Below the pieces are notes generated by a model. That model was not told the origin of the DNA. It did not search any database and worked only from the letters and a program-made list of their open reading frames with translations. The translations under genes were made by a program, and so were the position numbers. Source: Aminivibrio pyruvatiphilus (GTDB lineage Bacteria; Synergistota; Synergistia; Synergistales; Aminobacteriaceae). From it: DNA of 64,000 nucleotides. The DNA lies in the NCBI RefSeq assembly GCF_004366815.1, contig NZ_SORI01000005.1, positions 62,001-126,000 of the forward strand. Reading direction: 5' to 3'. Shown one piece after another: positions 48,226 to 57,156 of this stretch. Numbering within the stretch: the first letter of the stretch is position 1; each line of letters begins with the position of its first letter.

Positions 48226-49605
48226 TTGTCTTCGCCCCGGACAGGTCTGTTCTCGGCCTTTCTGGCGGTCCTCGTGTCGGGGGCCTCTGTTCTGGCGTCC
48301 GCCGGGTACTTTTCCTCTCCTGAAGACCGCCGCTTTTACTCTTCCTGGACCGCCGTCTTCCTCCTCACGGTCCTTGGGTGCCTCTTCTCCGCCTCCTGGC
48401 TCGGCTACCTCGTTTTCCTCGAGCTGTCCACCGCCGCCCTGTTCTTCCTCACGGCCCGGAAGGAGCCCCGGACGGCCTTCCGGTACCTCACGGCCCAGCT
48501 TGCGGGGGCGGCCCTTCTTCTGGGAGGGATCGCCGGCGCGGGGGGCGGCCTTGCCTTCGGCCCGGTGGAAGGGGATGTCCGCCTTCTGTTCATCCTGGGC
48601 CTGGGTGTGAAGACGGCGCTGCCGGGTCTGCACTTCTGGCTTCCGGAGACCCACGGGAGGGCGCCTGCGCCTGTGAGCGCCCTGCTGTCGGGGGTGGCGG
48701 TGAAGACGGGAGCCTTCGGCATCCTGACGGCCCTCGGCGGCGTGCCGTCCCCGGGCCTCGTGGCCGCCGGGGCCGTCATGGCGCTCTGGGGCGCTCTTCA
48801 GGCCACGCTCCAGTCCGATGTGAAGCGGCTTCTTGCCTACAGCACCGTGAGCCAGCTGGGGTACGTGATGGCGTCTGCGGGAGCGGGAGGAGCGGCGGGA
48901 GCGGTGTACCATTCCCTTGCCCACGGGCTGTTCAAGGGGTGCCTGTTTCTGTGTGCGGGGTCGCTGGAGAAGTCCTTCGGCACCCGGGACCTCGGCCTGC
49001 TGGAAGGGCGGGGGCGGGAGCTTCGCTGGACCCGTTGGCTGTTCTGGCTGTCGGCGGCGGCCATCATGGGTCTTCCGGGGACGGTGGGGTACGGGAGCAA
49101 GATTTTCGTGAAGGAGCCGCTCGGCAGCTGGCCCCTTGCGGGGATTGCGCTGGCCGTGGCGAACGGGGGAACGGTGATGTCCTTCTGCAAGATGGGGTAC
49201 TATGCCTTCGGCCCCGGAAAGAGGAGCGCCGGTGGACGGTCCGTGAGCGAGAGCGGTTGGATGGTGCTCGGTATGGTTCTGCTGTCGGTGCCCGTGGTGG
49301 TGCTGGGGCTGTTCCCCGGCGTGTTGGGGAGGCTGCTCGGCGGGGGAGAGCAGGAGCTGTTCTCCGCGGGGAAGCTGGCGGAGAGCCTCGGGGTGTTCTG
49401 TGCTGGTGCGGCGCTCTTTTTTCTTTTCCGGAAGAGGCTGGGGACACTCGGGGAGCTGCCGGATGCGGACCGTCTGACGGACCGCCTGCCCGCGTTTTTT
49501 GCCCGAGCGGTGCTCCCGTTCCGGCGCCTCCAGGGGGGCAACCTCCGGGAATATCTTCTGGCCGCGGTTTCCGCGGCCCTGCTGCTGGCGGTCCTTCTGT
49601 TCTGA
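48226..49605 (+). CDS. Antiporter-like proton-conducting membrane subunit (NuoN/MrpD-type), probably frameshifted at its start
   Basis: The 459-residue open frame contains the core of complex-I-like antiporter subunits: KTALPGLHFWLPETHGRAPAPVSALLSGVAVKTG, DVKRLLAYSTVSQLGYV, and the conserved Lys and His in membrane helices (HSLAHGLFKGCLFL). Its first codon (TTG 48226) has no ribosome site. An ATG at 48207 with a strong GAGAGGAGG site opens a different frame (MVPAPLFVFAP) that looks like the proper N-terminus and shifts into this frame near 48240. One extra C in the CCCC run would do this. The gene is thus either truncated, frameshifted or affected by a sequencing error. Confidence 0.65.
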   Translation: MSSPRTGLFSAFLAVLVSGASVLASAGYFSSPEDRRFYSSWTAVFLLTVLGCLFSASWLGYLVFLELSTAALFFLTARKEPRTAFRYLTAQLAGAALLLGGIAGAGGGLAFGPVEGDVRLLFILGLGVKTALPGLHFWLPETHGRAPAPVSALLSGVAVKTGAFGILTALGGVPSPGLVAAGAVMALWGALQATLQSDVKRLLAYSTVSQLGYVMASAGAGGAAGAVYHSLAHGLFKGCLFLCAGSLEKSFGTRDLGLLEGRGRELRWTRWLFWLSAAAIMGLPGTVGYGSKIFVKEPLGSWPLAGIALAVANGGTVMSFCKMGYYAFGPGKRSAGGRSVSESGWMVLGMVLLSVPVVVLGLFPGVLGRLLGGGEQELFSAGKLAESLGVFCAGAALFFLFRKRLGTLGELPDADRLTDRLPAFFARAVLPFRRLQGGNLREYLLAAVSAALLLAVLLF

Positions 49606-49630
49606 GGACGGGCGGGGGAAGGATGATCTC

Positions 49631-51134
49631 ATGATCTTTTCTGACTACTGGATGCTCTGGCCGATTGTCGTCCCCCTGGCGGCGGCGTTCGTGCTGCAGG
49701 TGCTGGACTATTTCGTTCCGGAAAGGATGGAGGGCTGGATAAGGATTTCCGCTGTCGTCACCGCAGCGGCTGCCCTCGGGGCTTCCTTCTCCGGCTGGAA
49801 CGCGGTGCGGGTGCTCCATGTGGGGGGGTGGGCCGCCGAGCTTGGAATTATCCTCGTCACCGACAGGCTCTCTTCCGTTTTCCTTCTCGTTTCCTCCCTG
49901 GGGGGGGCGGCTTCCGCCTGGACAGTGTTTTTCCCCTTCCGGAGGGAGAACCGCCGCTTCTGCGGGTTGTTCTTTATTCTCTGGGGAGCGCTCAACGGAA
50001 TTCTCGTCACGGGCGACCTCTTCAACATGTACGTTTTTTTTGAGATCCTGGCCGTATCGGCCTATGTGCTGGCAGGAGCCGCCATGACCCGGGAAGGCCT
50101 CGAGGCGGGGCTGAAATACCTCGTCCTCGGCACCGTGGGGGCCCTGTTCCTTCTTATGGGAACGGCGCTGCTCTACATGGGGAGCGGAACGCTGAACCTC
50201 GCCCTTCTTTCCTCCGCCATGGAGAGCGTTCCCAGGGGTGCGGCCGCCGCCGCCGCCGCGTGCCTCCTGACAGGGCTCGGACTTAAAATGGGAATGTTTC
50301 CCTTTCATTTCTGGCTTCCCGACGCTCATTCGTCCGCGTCCACAGGGGTGAGCATGATTCTGTCCGGAGTGGTGGTGAAGGCCTCTTTCTACGCCCTGCT
50401 GCGGATCGTGTTCCTTCTTTTTCCGGCAGGGTCCGGCTTCTTTTCGGTTCCCGACATCCTTCTGGCTCTCGGTGTTCTCTCCCTCGCGGCGGGGCACCTG
50501 TCCGCCCAGCGACAGCATGACGTGAAGCGCCTCCTGGCGTGGTCCACGGTGGCCCACATGGGGTACCTTCTGATCGGCGCAGGGTGCGCTTCTCCCCTGG
50601 GCATCGGCGGAGCCCTTCTTCACGCGCTCAACCACGGGGCGGCGAAAATGGGGCTCTTCCTCGGTGCCGGCGGGCTGTATTCCCTTTCGGGGAGCAGGAA
50701 CTGGCGTTCCTTCGGGGGGGGCAGCGTCACGCCATCCCCGGGAAACGGGAGCCATGGCCCTCCTGGCGGCGTCTCTGGCGGGCATTCCTCCCCTGGGCGG
50801 CTTCTGGAGCAAGTGGATGATTCTCCTGGCGGCGGCGGAGCGGGGGGCCTGGGTTGCGGCCCTGGCGGTGGCTGCGGGTACAGTCCTCTCGTGCCTCTAT
50901 TATGTTCCTCTTTTCTTCGTGCTGTACGGTCCGTCACGGCCCGAAGTCTCCGCAAAGAAGTCGGGAGCCCCATTCCCCGGGGGAAGGCTACTCCTTGCCC
51001 TCGGCGCTTCAGCGGTGCTCCTCGCGCTCCTCTATCTCGTTCCCGGGCTGCGGGAGCAGTTTGTTTCGGCGGGAACGTCGGCCCTGGTCCCGGACGCCTA
51101 CATCGGGAACGTCCTGGGCAGGCCGGTCCCCTGA
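49631..51134 (+). pseudogene. Second antiporter-like subunit (NuoN/MrpD-type), split by a G8 tract frameshift
   Basis: Read in two frames: residues 1 to about 360 from ATG 49631 (AAGG upstream), including GDLFNMYVFFEILAVSAYVL, GLKMGMFPFHFWLPDAHSSASTGVSMILSGVVVKAS, HDVKRLLAWSTVAHMGY and HALNHGAAKMGLFL, ending at NWRSFGG. Then the +1 frame restores ETGAMALLAASLAGIPPLGGFWSKW and the C-terminal helices to 51134. The break is a run of eight G (about 50714-50721); seven G would keep one frame of about 500 residues. It could be real phase variation, decay or a sequencing slip. Function with its neighbour: cation/proton channel of a membrane oxidoreductase, but other subunits are absent here. Confidence 0.7.
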
Positions 51135-51170
51135 CGGTGTATATCCATGGCAAGGAGGTTGATCTCGCCC

Positions 51171-52217
51171 ATGACCGAAAAAAAGGAACTGCGGGAACTC
51201 GTGTCACCATTGCAGGAAGTTCTTCTTGAGTCCCGGCGGACGGCCATGACGGCCGTCAACGCGGAGATGCTCAGGGCCTACTGGGAGATGGGAAAAATTC
51301 TCCTGGAGGCACGGGAAGGAGAGAATGTCCCGGATGACCTTCTCGAAGCCGTGTCGGCGGAGCTGGCGCCGGAATTCGGGAGGGCGTTCAGCGCGAAGAA
51401 GCTCGCGGCCATCCGGTCATTCTACGGCGAATACGCCCACCGGCCTCCCCTTATCCGCTTCCATGAAAAAAACGAGCTCGCGGAATCGGGGCTTCCGCCC
51501 CTTAACCCCAGGCTCAGCTGGACCCATTACCGCCTCCTTCTTTCCCTTCCCGGGGAGGAGGAGAGAAAAGCGGCCGAGCGGATGACTCTTCGGGAGCGGT
51601 GGTCCGTATCCGAACTGGAACGGCAGCTCGGGAACGGAACCCCCCTGGTGTGCCCGGATACGGGAGAGGAGTGCGACGACGGTCCCTCCTACCCAGAGGA
51701 TTTCGCCTCCGATCCTCATGTCCAGGCCTTTCTCGGGGTCCCCGAGAGGCAGCGTCTCACGGAAACCGTCCTCGAACGGGCTCTCATCGACCATCTGCAG
51801 ACTTTTTTCCTCGAGAAAGGGCAGGATCTCTATCTCGTGGAACGGCAGAGAGAAACCGTCCTCGACGGAGAAGCGGTTTTCACCGACCTCCTCTTCTACT
51901 CCAGGCCCCTTCATGCCTTTCTCGCGGCGGAACTGGTGTACGGCGATTTTTCCCGTGAGGATGAACAACGGATGGAGCGTGTCCTCCGGAAGATCAGGGA
52001 GGACGGCCTGGTGGAGGATGAGACGGAGAATCCTCCGGCGGGGCTTCTCCTCTCGGTGAGGAAGGACGGCGGGCGGATGAGGTATATCTTCCCTGCCGGG
52101 GCCGCCGGGCAGGAACAGCGATACCGCTCCAGGCTCCCCCTGGAGGAGGATATCGCCGCCGAGCTTGAAAGGGAGCGGGACGAGATCCTGGCCCGCTACC
52201 CCTTCCTGGAAGAATGA
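51171..52217 (+). CDS. YhcG-like (DUF1016) protein with degenerate PDDEXK nuclease motif
   Basis: 348 residues. The N-terminal helical domain (LLESRRTAMTAVNAEMLRAYWEMGK, FSAKKLAAIRSFYGEY, LSWTHYRLLL) is the DUF1016-N part. The C-terminal domain is nuclease-like: FTDLLFYSRPLHAFLAAELVYGDF. The normal motif D-(x)-ELK has ELV here, so the catalytic Lys is Val and nuclease activity is doubtful. Start at ATG 51171 is chosen (a weak AAGGAGG lies 12 bases upstream); an ATG at 51147 is an alternative. Such genes sit in accessory loci, often beside restriction systems, but none is here. Confidence 0.75.
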   Translation: MTEKKELRELVSPLQEVLLESRRTAMTAVNAEMLRAYWEMGKILLEAREGENVPDDLLEAVSAELAPEFGRAFSAKKLAAIRSFYGEYAHRPPLIRFHEKNELAESGLPPLNPRLSWTHYRLLLSLPGEEERKAAERMTLRERWSVSELERQLGNGTPLVCPDTGEECDDGPSYPEDFASDPHVQAFLGVPERQRLTETVLERALIDHLQTFFLEKGQDLYLVERQRETVLDGEAVFTDLLFYSRPLHAFLAAELVYGDFSREDEQRMERVLRKIREDGLVEDETENPPAGLLLSVRKDGGRMRYIFPAGAAGQEQRYRSRLPLEEDIAAELERERDEILARYPFLEE

Positions 52218-52229
52218 CATTCCCGTGCC

Positions 52230-52259
52230 TTGACAAAACGAATTCATCGGGGCTATAGT
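52230..52259 (+). promoter_or_regulatory. Strong sigma70-like promoter
   Basis: TTGACA (52230-52235), 18-base spacer, TATAGT (52254-52259). It reads about 100 bases into an intrinsic terminator before the next gene. Confidence 0.7.
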
Positions 52260-52265
52260 AGAGAC

Positions 52266-52389
52266 GCAGGGGAACTTGAAAAAGCAGAATATTCTGCGCG
52301 CTTGATGAGTGCGTTCAGGGTGTTTTGCCCCACATACATGCAACAGGTGTACCTTCTACCGGGGAAGCTCCGCTTCCCCGGTTTTTTTT
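52266..52389 (+). ncRNA. Short terminated transcript: small RNA or leader attenuator
   Basis: From the expected start point to the T-run the transcript would be about 124 bases. It holds the palindrome GCAGAATATTCTGC (centre about 52288) and then the strong terminator hairpin. It has no likely protein-coding frame. Its placement 43 bases before the CYTH-like gene suggests either conditional attenuation of that gene or a free-standing small RNA. Confidence 0.5.
52359..52389 (+). terminator. Intrinsic terminator
   Basis: CCGGGGAAGC, loop TCC, GCTTCCCCGG (52359-52381), then eight T. Confidence 0.92.
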
Positions 52390-52431
52390 ATTCTTTGCAC
52401 CACACTTTCATCAGAATATGGAGGGAATAAC

Positions 52432-53019
52432 ATGGCAAAGCCGATAGTTGCGCGGTGGGAATGGAGGACCTTCGGGGCGGGATTCGACGAACCGGAGGAA
52501 AGGATCCGGACGTACGAACAGGGCAATTTCAAGGAGAGCGGGGAAGTGTACGTGCTCTCGAAGAACAGCGACGAGAACGTGAAGGTCCGGGACGACCTTC
52601 TTGACATCAAGTCCCTGCAGGAAGTGAACGCCGACGGTCTCGAACAGTGGTTCCCTGTGCTGAAGGCAGGTTTTCCCATCTCCGTGGAGGACCTGAAGAA
52701 GGTTTTCGGCTATTTCAAGGCCCCCGAGCCCATTTTCGGGCGGAAGGAATATACCTTCGACCAGTTCCTGAACGAGATCGTCCGTCCCAACCAGAATCTC
52801 CGGCTCGTCCAGGTGAAGAAGAAGCGGTATATCTACGTCATCAACGGGGCGGTCACCGAGATCGCCGAGACCGAATTCGACGGTGTGGCCCTCAGGACCA
52901 TCTGCGTGGAGCACGAGGACCCCGAGGTGGTCATGAAGACGGTGCGGGAACTCGGAATGGAAGATCTGCCCAACATCAACTACATCCAGGCGATGAAAAA
53001 GACCGTGGGGATGGCGTGA
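52432..53019 (+). CDS. Uncharacterised CYTH-like protein paired with Ppx/GppA
   Basis: 195 residues from ATG 52432 (GGAGGGAATAAC upstream). Alternating charged beta strands recall a triphosphate-tunnel fold: ARWEWRTFG (E-x-R), NVKVRDDLLDIKSL, LVQVKKKRYIYV, EIAETEFDG and RTICVEHED. These are the kind of outward-facing Arg/Lys and Glu/Asp rows seen in CYTH proteins that handle triphosphate or polyphosphate. The identity is an inference, and no exact ExExK motif is visible. It lies four bases before the polyphosphate phosphatase gene, so a polyphosphate role is plausible. Confidence 0.6.
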   Translation: MAKPIVARWEWRTFGAGFDEPEERIRTYEQGNFKESGEVYVLSKNSDENVKVRDDLLDIKSLQEVNADGLEQWFPVLKAGFPISVEDLKKVFGYFKAPEPIFGRKEYTFDQFLNEIVRPNQNLRLVQVKKKRYIYVINGAVTEIAETEFDGVALRTICVEHEDPEVVMKTVRELGMEDLPNINYIQAMKKTVGMA

Positions 53020-53023
53020 TTCC

Positions 53024-53938
53024 ATGGACACCGTCAAGGCAGTCATAGACGTCGGCACCAATTCCATCAAGTTCCACGCCGCGAAGAAAAAAGCGGACGG
53101 GTCCCTTGAGACCGTGCTGGACAAAAACGACATCGCCCGCCTCGGCGAGGGGCTCAGGGAAACGGGGCTGATCGCTCCGGAAGCCCTTGAACGGAACGCC
53201 CTGTCCGTGGCGGCCTTCGCAGAAAAAGCGAAGGAGCTGGGTGCCGTGCCGGAGATCGTAGGCACCATGGCCCTCCGGACGGCGAAGAACGCAGCGGACT
53301 TCGCCTCCAGGGTGAAGGAGCTTACGGGCCTCGATGTCAGGATCATTCCCGGCGAGGAGGAGGCCAGGCTTTCCTACCTTGCCGTCCTTTCCGGCCTTCC
53401 CCTCGCTGGAGGGGAGCTCGTCACCTTCGATACGGGCGGAGGAAGCACGGAATTCGTCTACGGCAGGGGCACGGAAATGGTGCGGAAGTTCAGCATACCC
53501 CTGGGGGCGGTGCGCATCACCGAGGAATTCTTCGCCGACGACCCGGTTCGTCCGGGCTCGGTGGACGCTGCGGTGAAGGAAATCCGCTCGAGCCTCACCG
53601 GCGGAGGGGTACTCGGCTCCCCCGAGGTGATCGTGGGCATGGGCGGAACCGTCACGAGCCTTGCATCCGTCAAGTTCAAAATGGAAACCTACGACCCCGA
53701 CGTGGTCCAGGGGTCGGTCCTCACCCTGGCGGAGCTGAAGGACATGGCCGCCATGTTCGCCTCCATGACGCTGGAAGAGCGGAAAGGGGTGACGGGATTG
53801 CAGCCGAAGCGGGCTGATGTTATCCTTGCCGGAACATGTATCGTCTGCGCCATCCTGGAACTGCTCGGCGCCTCCTCGTTCACCGTGAGCGACAGGGGCC
53901 TGCGCCACGGGCTGGCCTACGAACTTTTCAACCAATAG
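53024..53938 (+). CDS. Exopolyphosphatase / pppGpp phosphatase (Ppx/GppA) family
   Basis: 304 residues, the short form. Actin-like ATPase fold: AVIDVGTNSIKFHAAKKK (phosphate 1), GEEEARLSY with the catalytic Glu, FDTGGGSTEFVYG (phosphate 2) and VGMGGTVTSLASV. Degrades polyphosphate or converts pppGpp to ppGpp. Paired with the CYTH-like gene. Followed 68 bases later by TTT operon 3, without a terminator. Confidence 0.9.
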   Translation: MDTVKAVIDVGTNSIKFHAAKKKADGSLETVLDKNDIARLGEGLRETGLIAPEALERNALSVAAFAEKAKELGAVPEIVGTMALRTAKNAADFASRVKELTGLDVRIIPGEEEARLSYLAVLSGLPLAGGELVTFDTGGGSTEFVYGRGTEMVRKFSIPLGAVRITEEFFADDPVRPGSVDAAVKEIRSSLTGGGVLGSPEVIVGMGGTVTSLASVKFKMETYDPDVVQGSVLTLAELKDMAAMFASMTLEERKGVTGLQPKRADVILAGTCIVCAILELLGASSFTVSDRGLRHGLAYELFNQ

Positions 53939-54006
53939 GGGAATTCGCCCGGGAAAACAGGATCCGGGGCAGGGAAATTCCAAAAATTCTCAGGAGGTGT
54001 TTTTTC

Positions 54007-54963
54007 ATGAAACGGATCATTGCCGTTCTGTGCATCGCGAGTCTCGCTGTGCTCGGGGCCTCGGCCGCCTTCGCGGCCTACCCTGAAAAACCCATACGAG
54101 TGGTCAACTACGTGGGACCGGGCGGCCTCATGGACGTGACGAGCAGGAAATTCGTCTCCATAGCCAAAAAATTCACCGACGCCACCTTCGTGGTGGAAAA
54201 CAGAGAGGGCGCCGGCGGCCTGGTGGGGATGCAGGCGGTGCTCGAGCAGCCCGCCGACGGATACACCGTCTTCGCCGCCACCACGTCCAACATAGCGAAG
54301 GTGCTCACGTCCAAGAAGGATGTGGATGAGTTCATCTGGGGATTCGAATGGATCGCCATGCTCATGAAGGACCCCGAGTGTCTCATCGCTGCCAAAGACA
54401 GCCCCCTCAACACCTGGGAGGCCGTCTTCAAAGAAGCGCAGGAGAAAAAGGGCGCCCAGCTCTGGACAGGTCCCGCCGCGGGAGGCAACGACCACCTCAT
54501 GGCCATGAAGGTCTGGGAGAAGAGCGGAATGAGCGCGAAGTGGATTCCCTACAACACAGGCCCTGAAGCCATGATGGCCCTTCTCAGCGGCCAGGGTGCG
54601 GTGTACGTGGGCAACCCCGCCGACATCGGCGGACGGGAAGGCTTTACCATCGTCGCCATTGCCCGCAAGGAGCGTTCCCCGAAGTTCCCGGACGCCCCCA
54701 CCTTCACGGAACTCGGAATCCAGGGGCTCGAGGACGAGGCCATGTGGCGGGGCTTCGCCATGAGGAAGGGATCCCCCGAAGAAGCCATGGCCTGGTGGGA
54801 GGATCTTCTGAAAAAAGTGGCCGCCGACCCCGAGTGGAGGGAATTCCTGGAGAAGGACGGCATCGACGTGGTGGACTACGGCCGTCCCGAATTTACCGCC
54901 CAGATCAAGAAGGACATCGAGGACTCGACTCACTACCTCAAGCAGTACGGCCTGATCAAGTAA
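54007..54963 (+). CDS. tctC: TTT-family (TctC/Bug) solute-binding protein, operon 3
   Basis: 318 residues, ATG 54007 after AGGAGG. Signal peptide ending near AAFA-A. Marks: YPEKPIRVVNYVGPGGLMDVTSRKF, NREGAGGLVGMQAVLEQPADGYTV and YNTGPEAMMALLSGQGAVYVG. First gene of the third TTT operon. Separated from tctB by a terminator-like hairpin. Confidence 0.88.
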   Translation: MKRIIAVLCIASLAVLGASAAFAAYPEKPIRVVNYVGPGGLMDVTSRKFVSIAKKFTDATFVVENREGAGGLVGMQAVLEQPADGYTVFAATTSNIAKVLTSKKDVDEFIWGFEWIAMLMKDPECLIAAKDSPLNTWEAVFKEAQEKKGAQLWTGPAAGGNDHLMAMKVWEKSGMSAKWIPYNTGPEAMMALLSGQGAVYVGNPADIGGREGFTIVAIARKERSPKFPDAPTFTELGIQGLEDEAMWRGFAMRKGSPEEAMAWWEDLLKKVAADPEWREFLEKDGIDVVDYGRPEFTAQIKKDIEDSTHYLKQYGLIK

Positions 54964-54993
54964 GCGTCTTTGCAGGCTGAAGAGGGATGCCCC

Positions 54994-55030
54994 CGGGGCG
55001 TCGTCGGAGAAGGCGGCGCCCCGTTTTCTT
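54994..55030 (+). terminator. Hairpin with T-run between tctC and tctB, operon 3
   Basis: CGGGGCG (54994-55000) with CGCCCCG (55017-55023), a 16-base loop and TTTTCTTT. Probably a partial terminator that lowers tctBA relative to tctC, as in operon 2. Confidence 0.6.
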
Positions 55031-55090
55031 TACCGGGGGCTCTGGAAAAATCATTACTTCGGGCGATACCGCCCGGGGAGGTGGAAACTG

Positions 55091-55645
55091 GTGGAAGAAA
55101 TGCTCGTTTTTCTCTCGGGAGGCACAGGGCTGCTTCTCTGGGCCGCAGGCCTCCCGGCAGTGCTGTTGGCAGTGTGGGCCGCCACGGGACGGGAGCGCCT
55201 GGCCCCGTTCCGGGTCCGGATGCTCATCTGCGCGGCCCTTTTGTATCTTTCCTTCGTCTTTTTCTTTCTGTCCTTCGGTCTCGAGGAGATCGAGGCCGTG
55301 GGGAGCAGCGCCAGGACAGCGCCGAGGCTCTGGGCGGCGGGACTCGCCCTCTTTACCGCCGACCAGCTTCGCCGCACGTTCCAGGGCCGGGCTCCCCGTG
55401 ATCCGGAAAGCGGCGACATCCGGCGGGTTCTCGCCACCGCGGCGGTGGTGGCCTTTTCCCTTTGGGGAATGGACATCGTTGGGTATTATCTGTCGTCGGC
55501 CGTCATGCTCCTCGTGCTCTGCGTCCTTCTCGGCGAGAGGCGTCCGCTCGTGGTCCTGTCCCTCGCCGGGGGATGGGTCCTGTTCTCCTGGGCCGTGTTC
55601 TCCCGAATGCTGACCCTCAATCTGCCCGAGGGGCTTTTTTTCTAA
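55091..55645 (+). CDS. tctB: TTT-family small membrane subunit TctB, operon 3
   Basis: 184 residues from GTG 55091 (GGGAGGTGGAAACTG upstream), with four membrane segments (ALLYLSFVFFFLSFG, WAAGLPAVLLAVWAA, VVAFSLWGMDIVGYYLSS, AVMLLVLCVLLGE to the C-terminus). Longer than the other two TctB proteins. Context fixes the call. Confidence 0.8.
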   Translation: MEEMLVFLSGGTGLLLWAAGLPAVLLAVWAATGRERLAPFRVRMLICAALLYLSFVFFFLSFGLEEIEAVGSSARTAPRLWAAGLALFTADQLRRTFQGRAPRDPESGDIRRVLATAAVVAFSLWGMDIVGYYLSSAVMLLVLCVLLGERRPLVVLSLAGGWVLFSWAVFSRMLTLNLPEGLFF

Positions 55646-55662
55646 GAAGGGGGAGCGACTGA

Positions 55663-57156
55663 ATGGAAATCCTTTCGAATCTTGCTGAAGGGCTCGGCGC
55701 ACTCATGGCCCCCGTTCCCCTTCTCGTGATCCTGGCAGGCGTGTGCGTTGGCATTCTCGGCGGGGCCATGCCCGGAATCTCGCCCTCCATGGCGGTGGCC
55801 CTGCTGCTTCCCTTCACCTTCGGCATGTCGCCGGCCATGGGACTCGTCATGCTCTGCGCCATCTACCTGGCGGCGAATTACGGCGGGTCCGTCACGGCGG
55901 TCATGATCAACACCCCGGGAACGCCTTCAGCGGTGGTCACCGCCTTCGACGGATACCCCCTCACCAGGAACGGGAAGGCGGGTACGGCCCTGGGCATCTC
56001 TCTCATCGCGTCGGTGGTGGGAGGATTTGTCGGCATCGCCATCCTGGTGCTCTTTTCCGCTCCCCTGGCCAGGTTCGCCCTGAAGTTCTGGCCTGCGGAA
56101 TATTTCGCCCTGGCCATCCTGGGCCTTTCCACCATAGCCTCCCTTGGAGGCGGGCGGTGGCTCGAGTCCTTCATCGCCGTCCTTCTCGGCCTGCTGCTGA
56201 ACACCATCGGACTGGATCCCCTCAGCGGGGTCAGCCGGTACACCTTCGATGTTCTCCGCCTGTACGACGGATTTTCCTTCATTCCCGTCCTCATCGGCCT
56301 GTTCGCCCTGAGCGAGGTATTCTCCGGCATCGAGTCGGGGGAAATCGGACATCCTCCGGCAGCCCCCGACAAAGAACGGTCGCCCTGGCCCAGCCTCAGG
56401 GATTATATGAAGCTGAAGTTCTCCATGCTCCGGGCGGGAGTCCTTGGAACAGTGATCGGCATATTCCCTGGTGCCGGAGGTACGATAGCCTCATTCATCG
56501 CCTATGACGTGGAAAAGCGCCTGAGCAAAAACCCCGCCGAGTTCGGTCAGGGTGCTCCCGCAGGCGTGGCGGCCGCTGAGGCGTCCAACAGCGCGTCCGT
56601 CGGCGGAGCCCTTGTTCCGCTGCTGACTCTCGGCATTCCGGGAAGCTCGTCGGCGGCAGTCCTCATCGGGGCCCTCATGATCCACAACCTCCAGCCCGGG
56701 CCGGAGCTCTTCACCAAGCATCCGGAGATAGTCAACACCCTTTTCTCCAGCCTCCTGGTGGCCAATGTGTTCATCCTGGCCCTCGGTCTCCTCGGCGCCA
56801 GGCTCTGGATCAAGGCCGCCCTCATACCGAAGCGGCTGCTCTATCCCCTCATTTTCGCCTTTTCCTTCATCGGCAGCTACGCGGTGCGGTCCTCCGTCTT
56901 TGACGTGGGGGTGTGCCTCGTTTTCGGCCTCGTGGGATGGCTTCTCTCCAGGGCGAAGTTTCCCGTTTCCCCCGTGGTCCTCGGAATGATCCTCGGCACC
57001 ATGATCGAGAAGAATCTCAGGGCGACCCTCATGATGGGAGGATTCTCCCTCTTCGTGCAGCGGCCCCTTTCCCTGACCCTGCTTCTTCTGGCCCTCGCCT
57101 CGGTGGCTGTGCCCGCCCTGCGGGAGCGGAGAGCTGCCCGGAAGGGAATACTGTGA
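55663..57156 (+). CDS. tctA: TTT-family large membrane subunit TctA, operon 3
   Basis: 497 residues. Conserved motifs: GGAMPGISPSMAVALLLP, YGGSVTAVMINTPGTPSAVVTAFDG, GIFPGAGGTIASFIAYD and NSASVGGALVPLLTLGIPGSS. Its stop overlaps the GTG of the Na/Pi cotransporter gene (GTGA), linking the carboxylate importer and the phosphate system in one transcript. Confidence 0.92.
   Translation: MEILSNLAEGLGALMAPVPLLVILAGVCVGILGGAMPGISPSMAVALLLPFTFGMSPAMGLVMLCAIYLAANYGGSVTAVMINTPGTPSAVVTAFDGYPLTRNGKAGTALGISLIASVVGGFVGIAILVLFSAPLARFALKFWPAEYFALAILGLSTIASLGGGRWLESFIAVLLGLLLNTIGLDPLSGVSRYTFDVLRLYDGFSFIPVLIGLFALSEVFSGIESGEIGHPPAAPDKERSPWPSLRDYMKLKFSMLRAGVLGTVIGIFPGAGGTIASFIAYDVEKRLSKNPAEFGQGAPAGVAAAEASNSASVGGALVPLLTLGIPGSSSAAVLIGALMIHNLQPGPELFTKHPEIVNTLFSSLLVANVFILALGLLGARLWIKAALIPKRLLYPLIFAFSFIGSYAVRSSVFDVGVCLVFGLVGWLLSRAKFPVSPVVLGMILGTMIEKNLRATLMMGGFSLFVQRPLSLTLLLLALASVAVPALRERRAARKGIL

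Noticed and set aside
49499-51229. A single intact 576-codon antiporter gene
   Set aside because: After the G8 tract the reading loses the conserved IPPLGGFWSKW segment and becomes a Gly/Ser/Pro-rich sequence; the true continuation is in the next frame.
53836-54006. Upstream extension of the third TctC gene
   Set aside because: It lies inside ppx; the signal peptide and AGGAGG identify ATG 54007.
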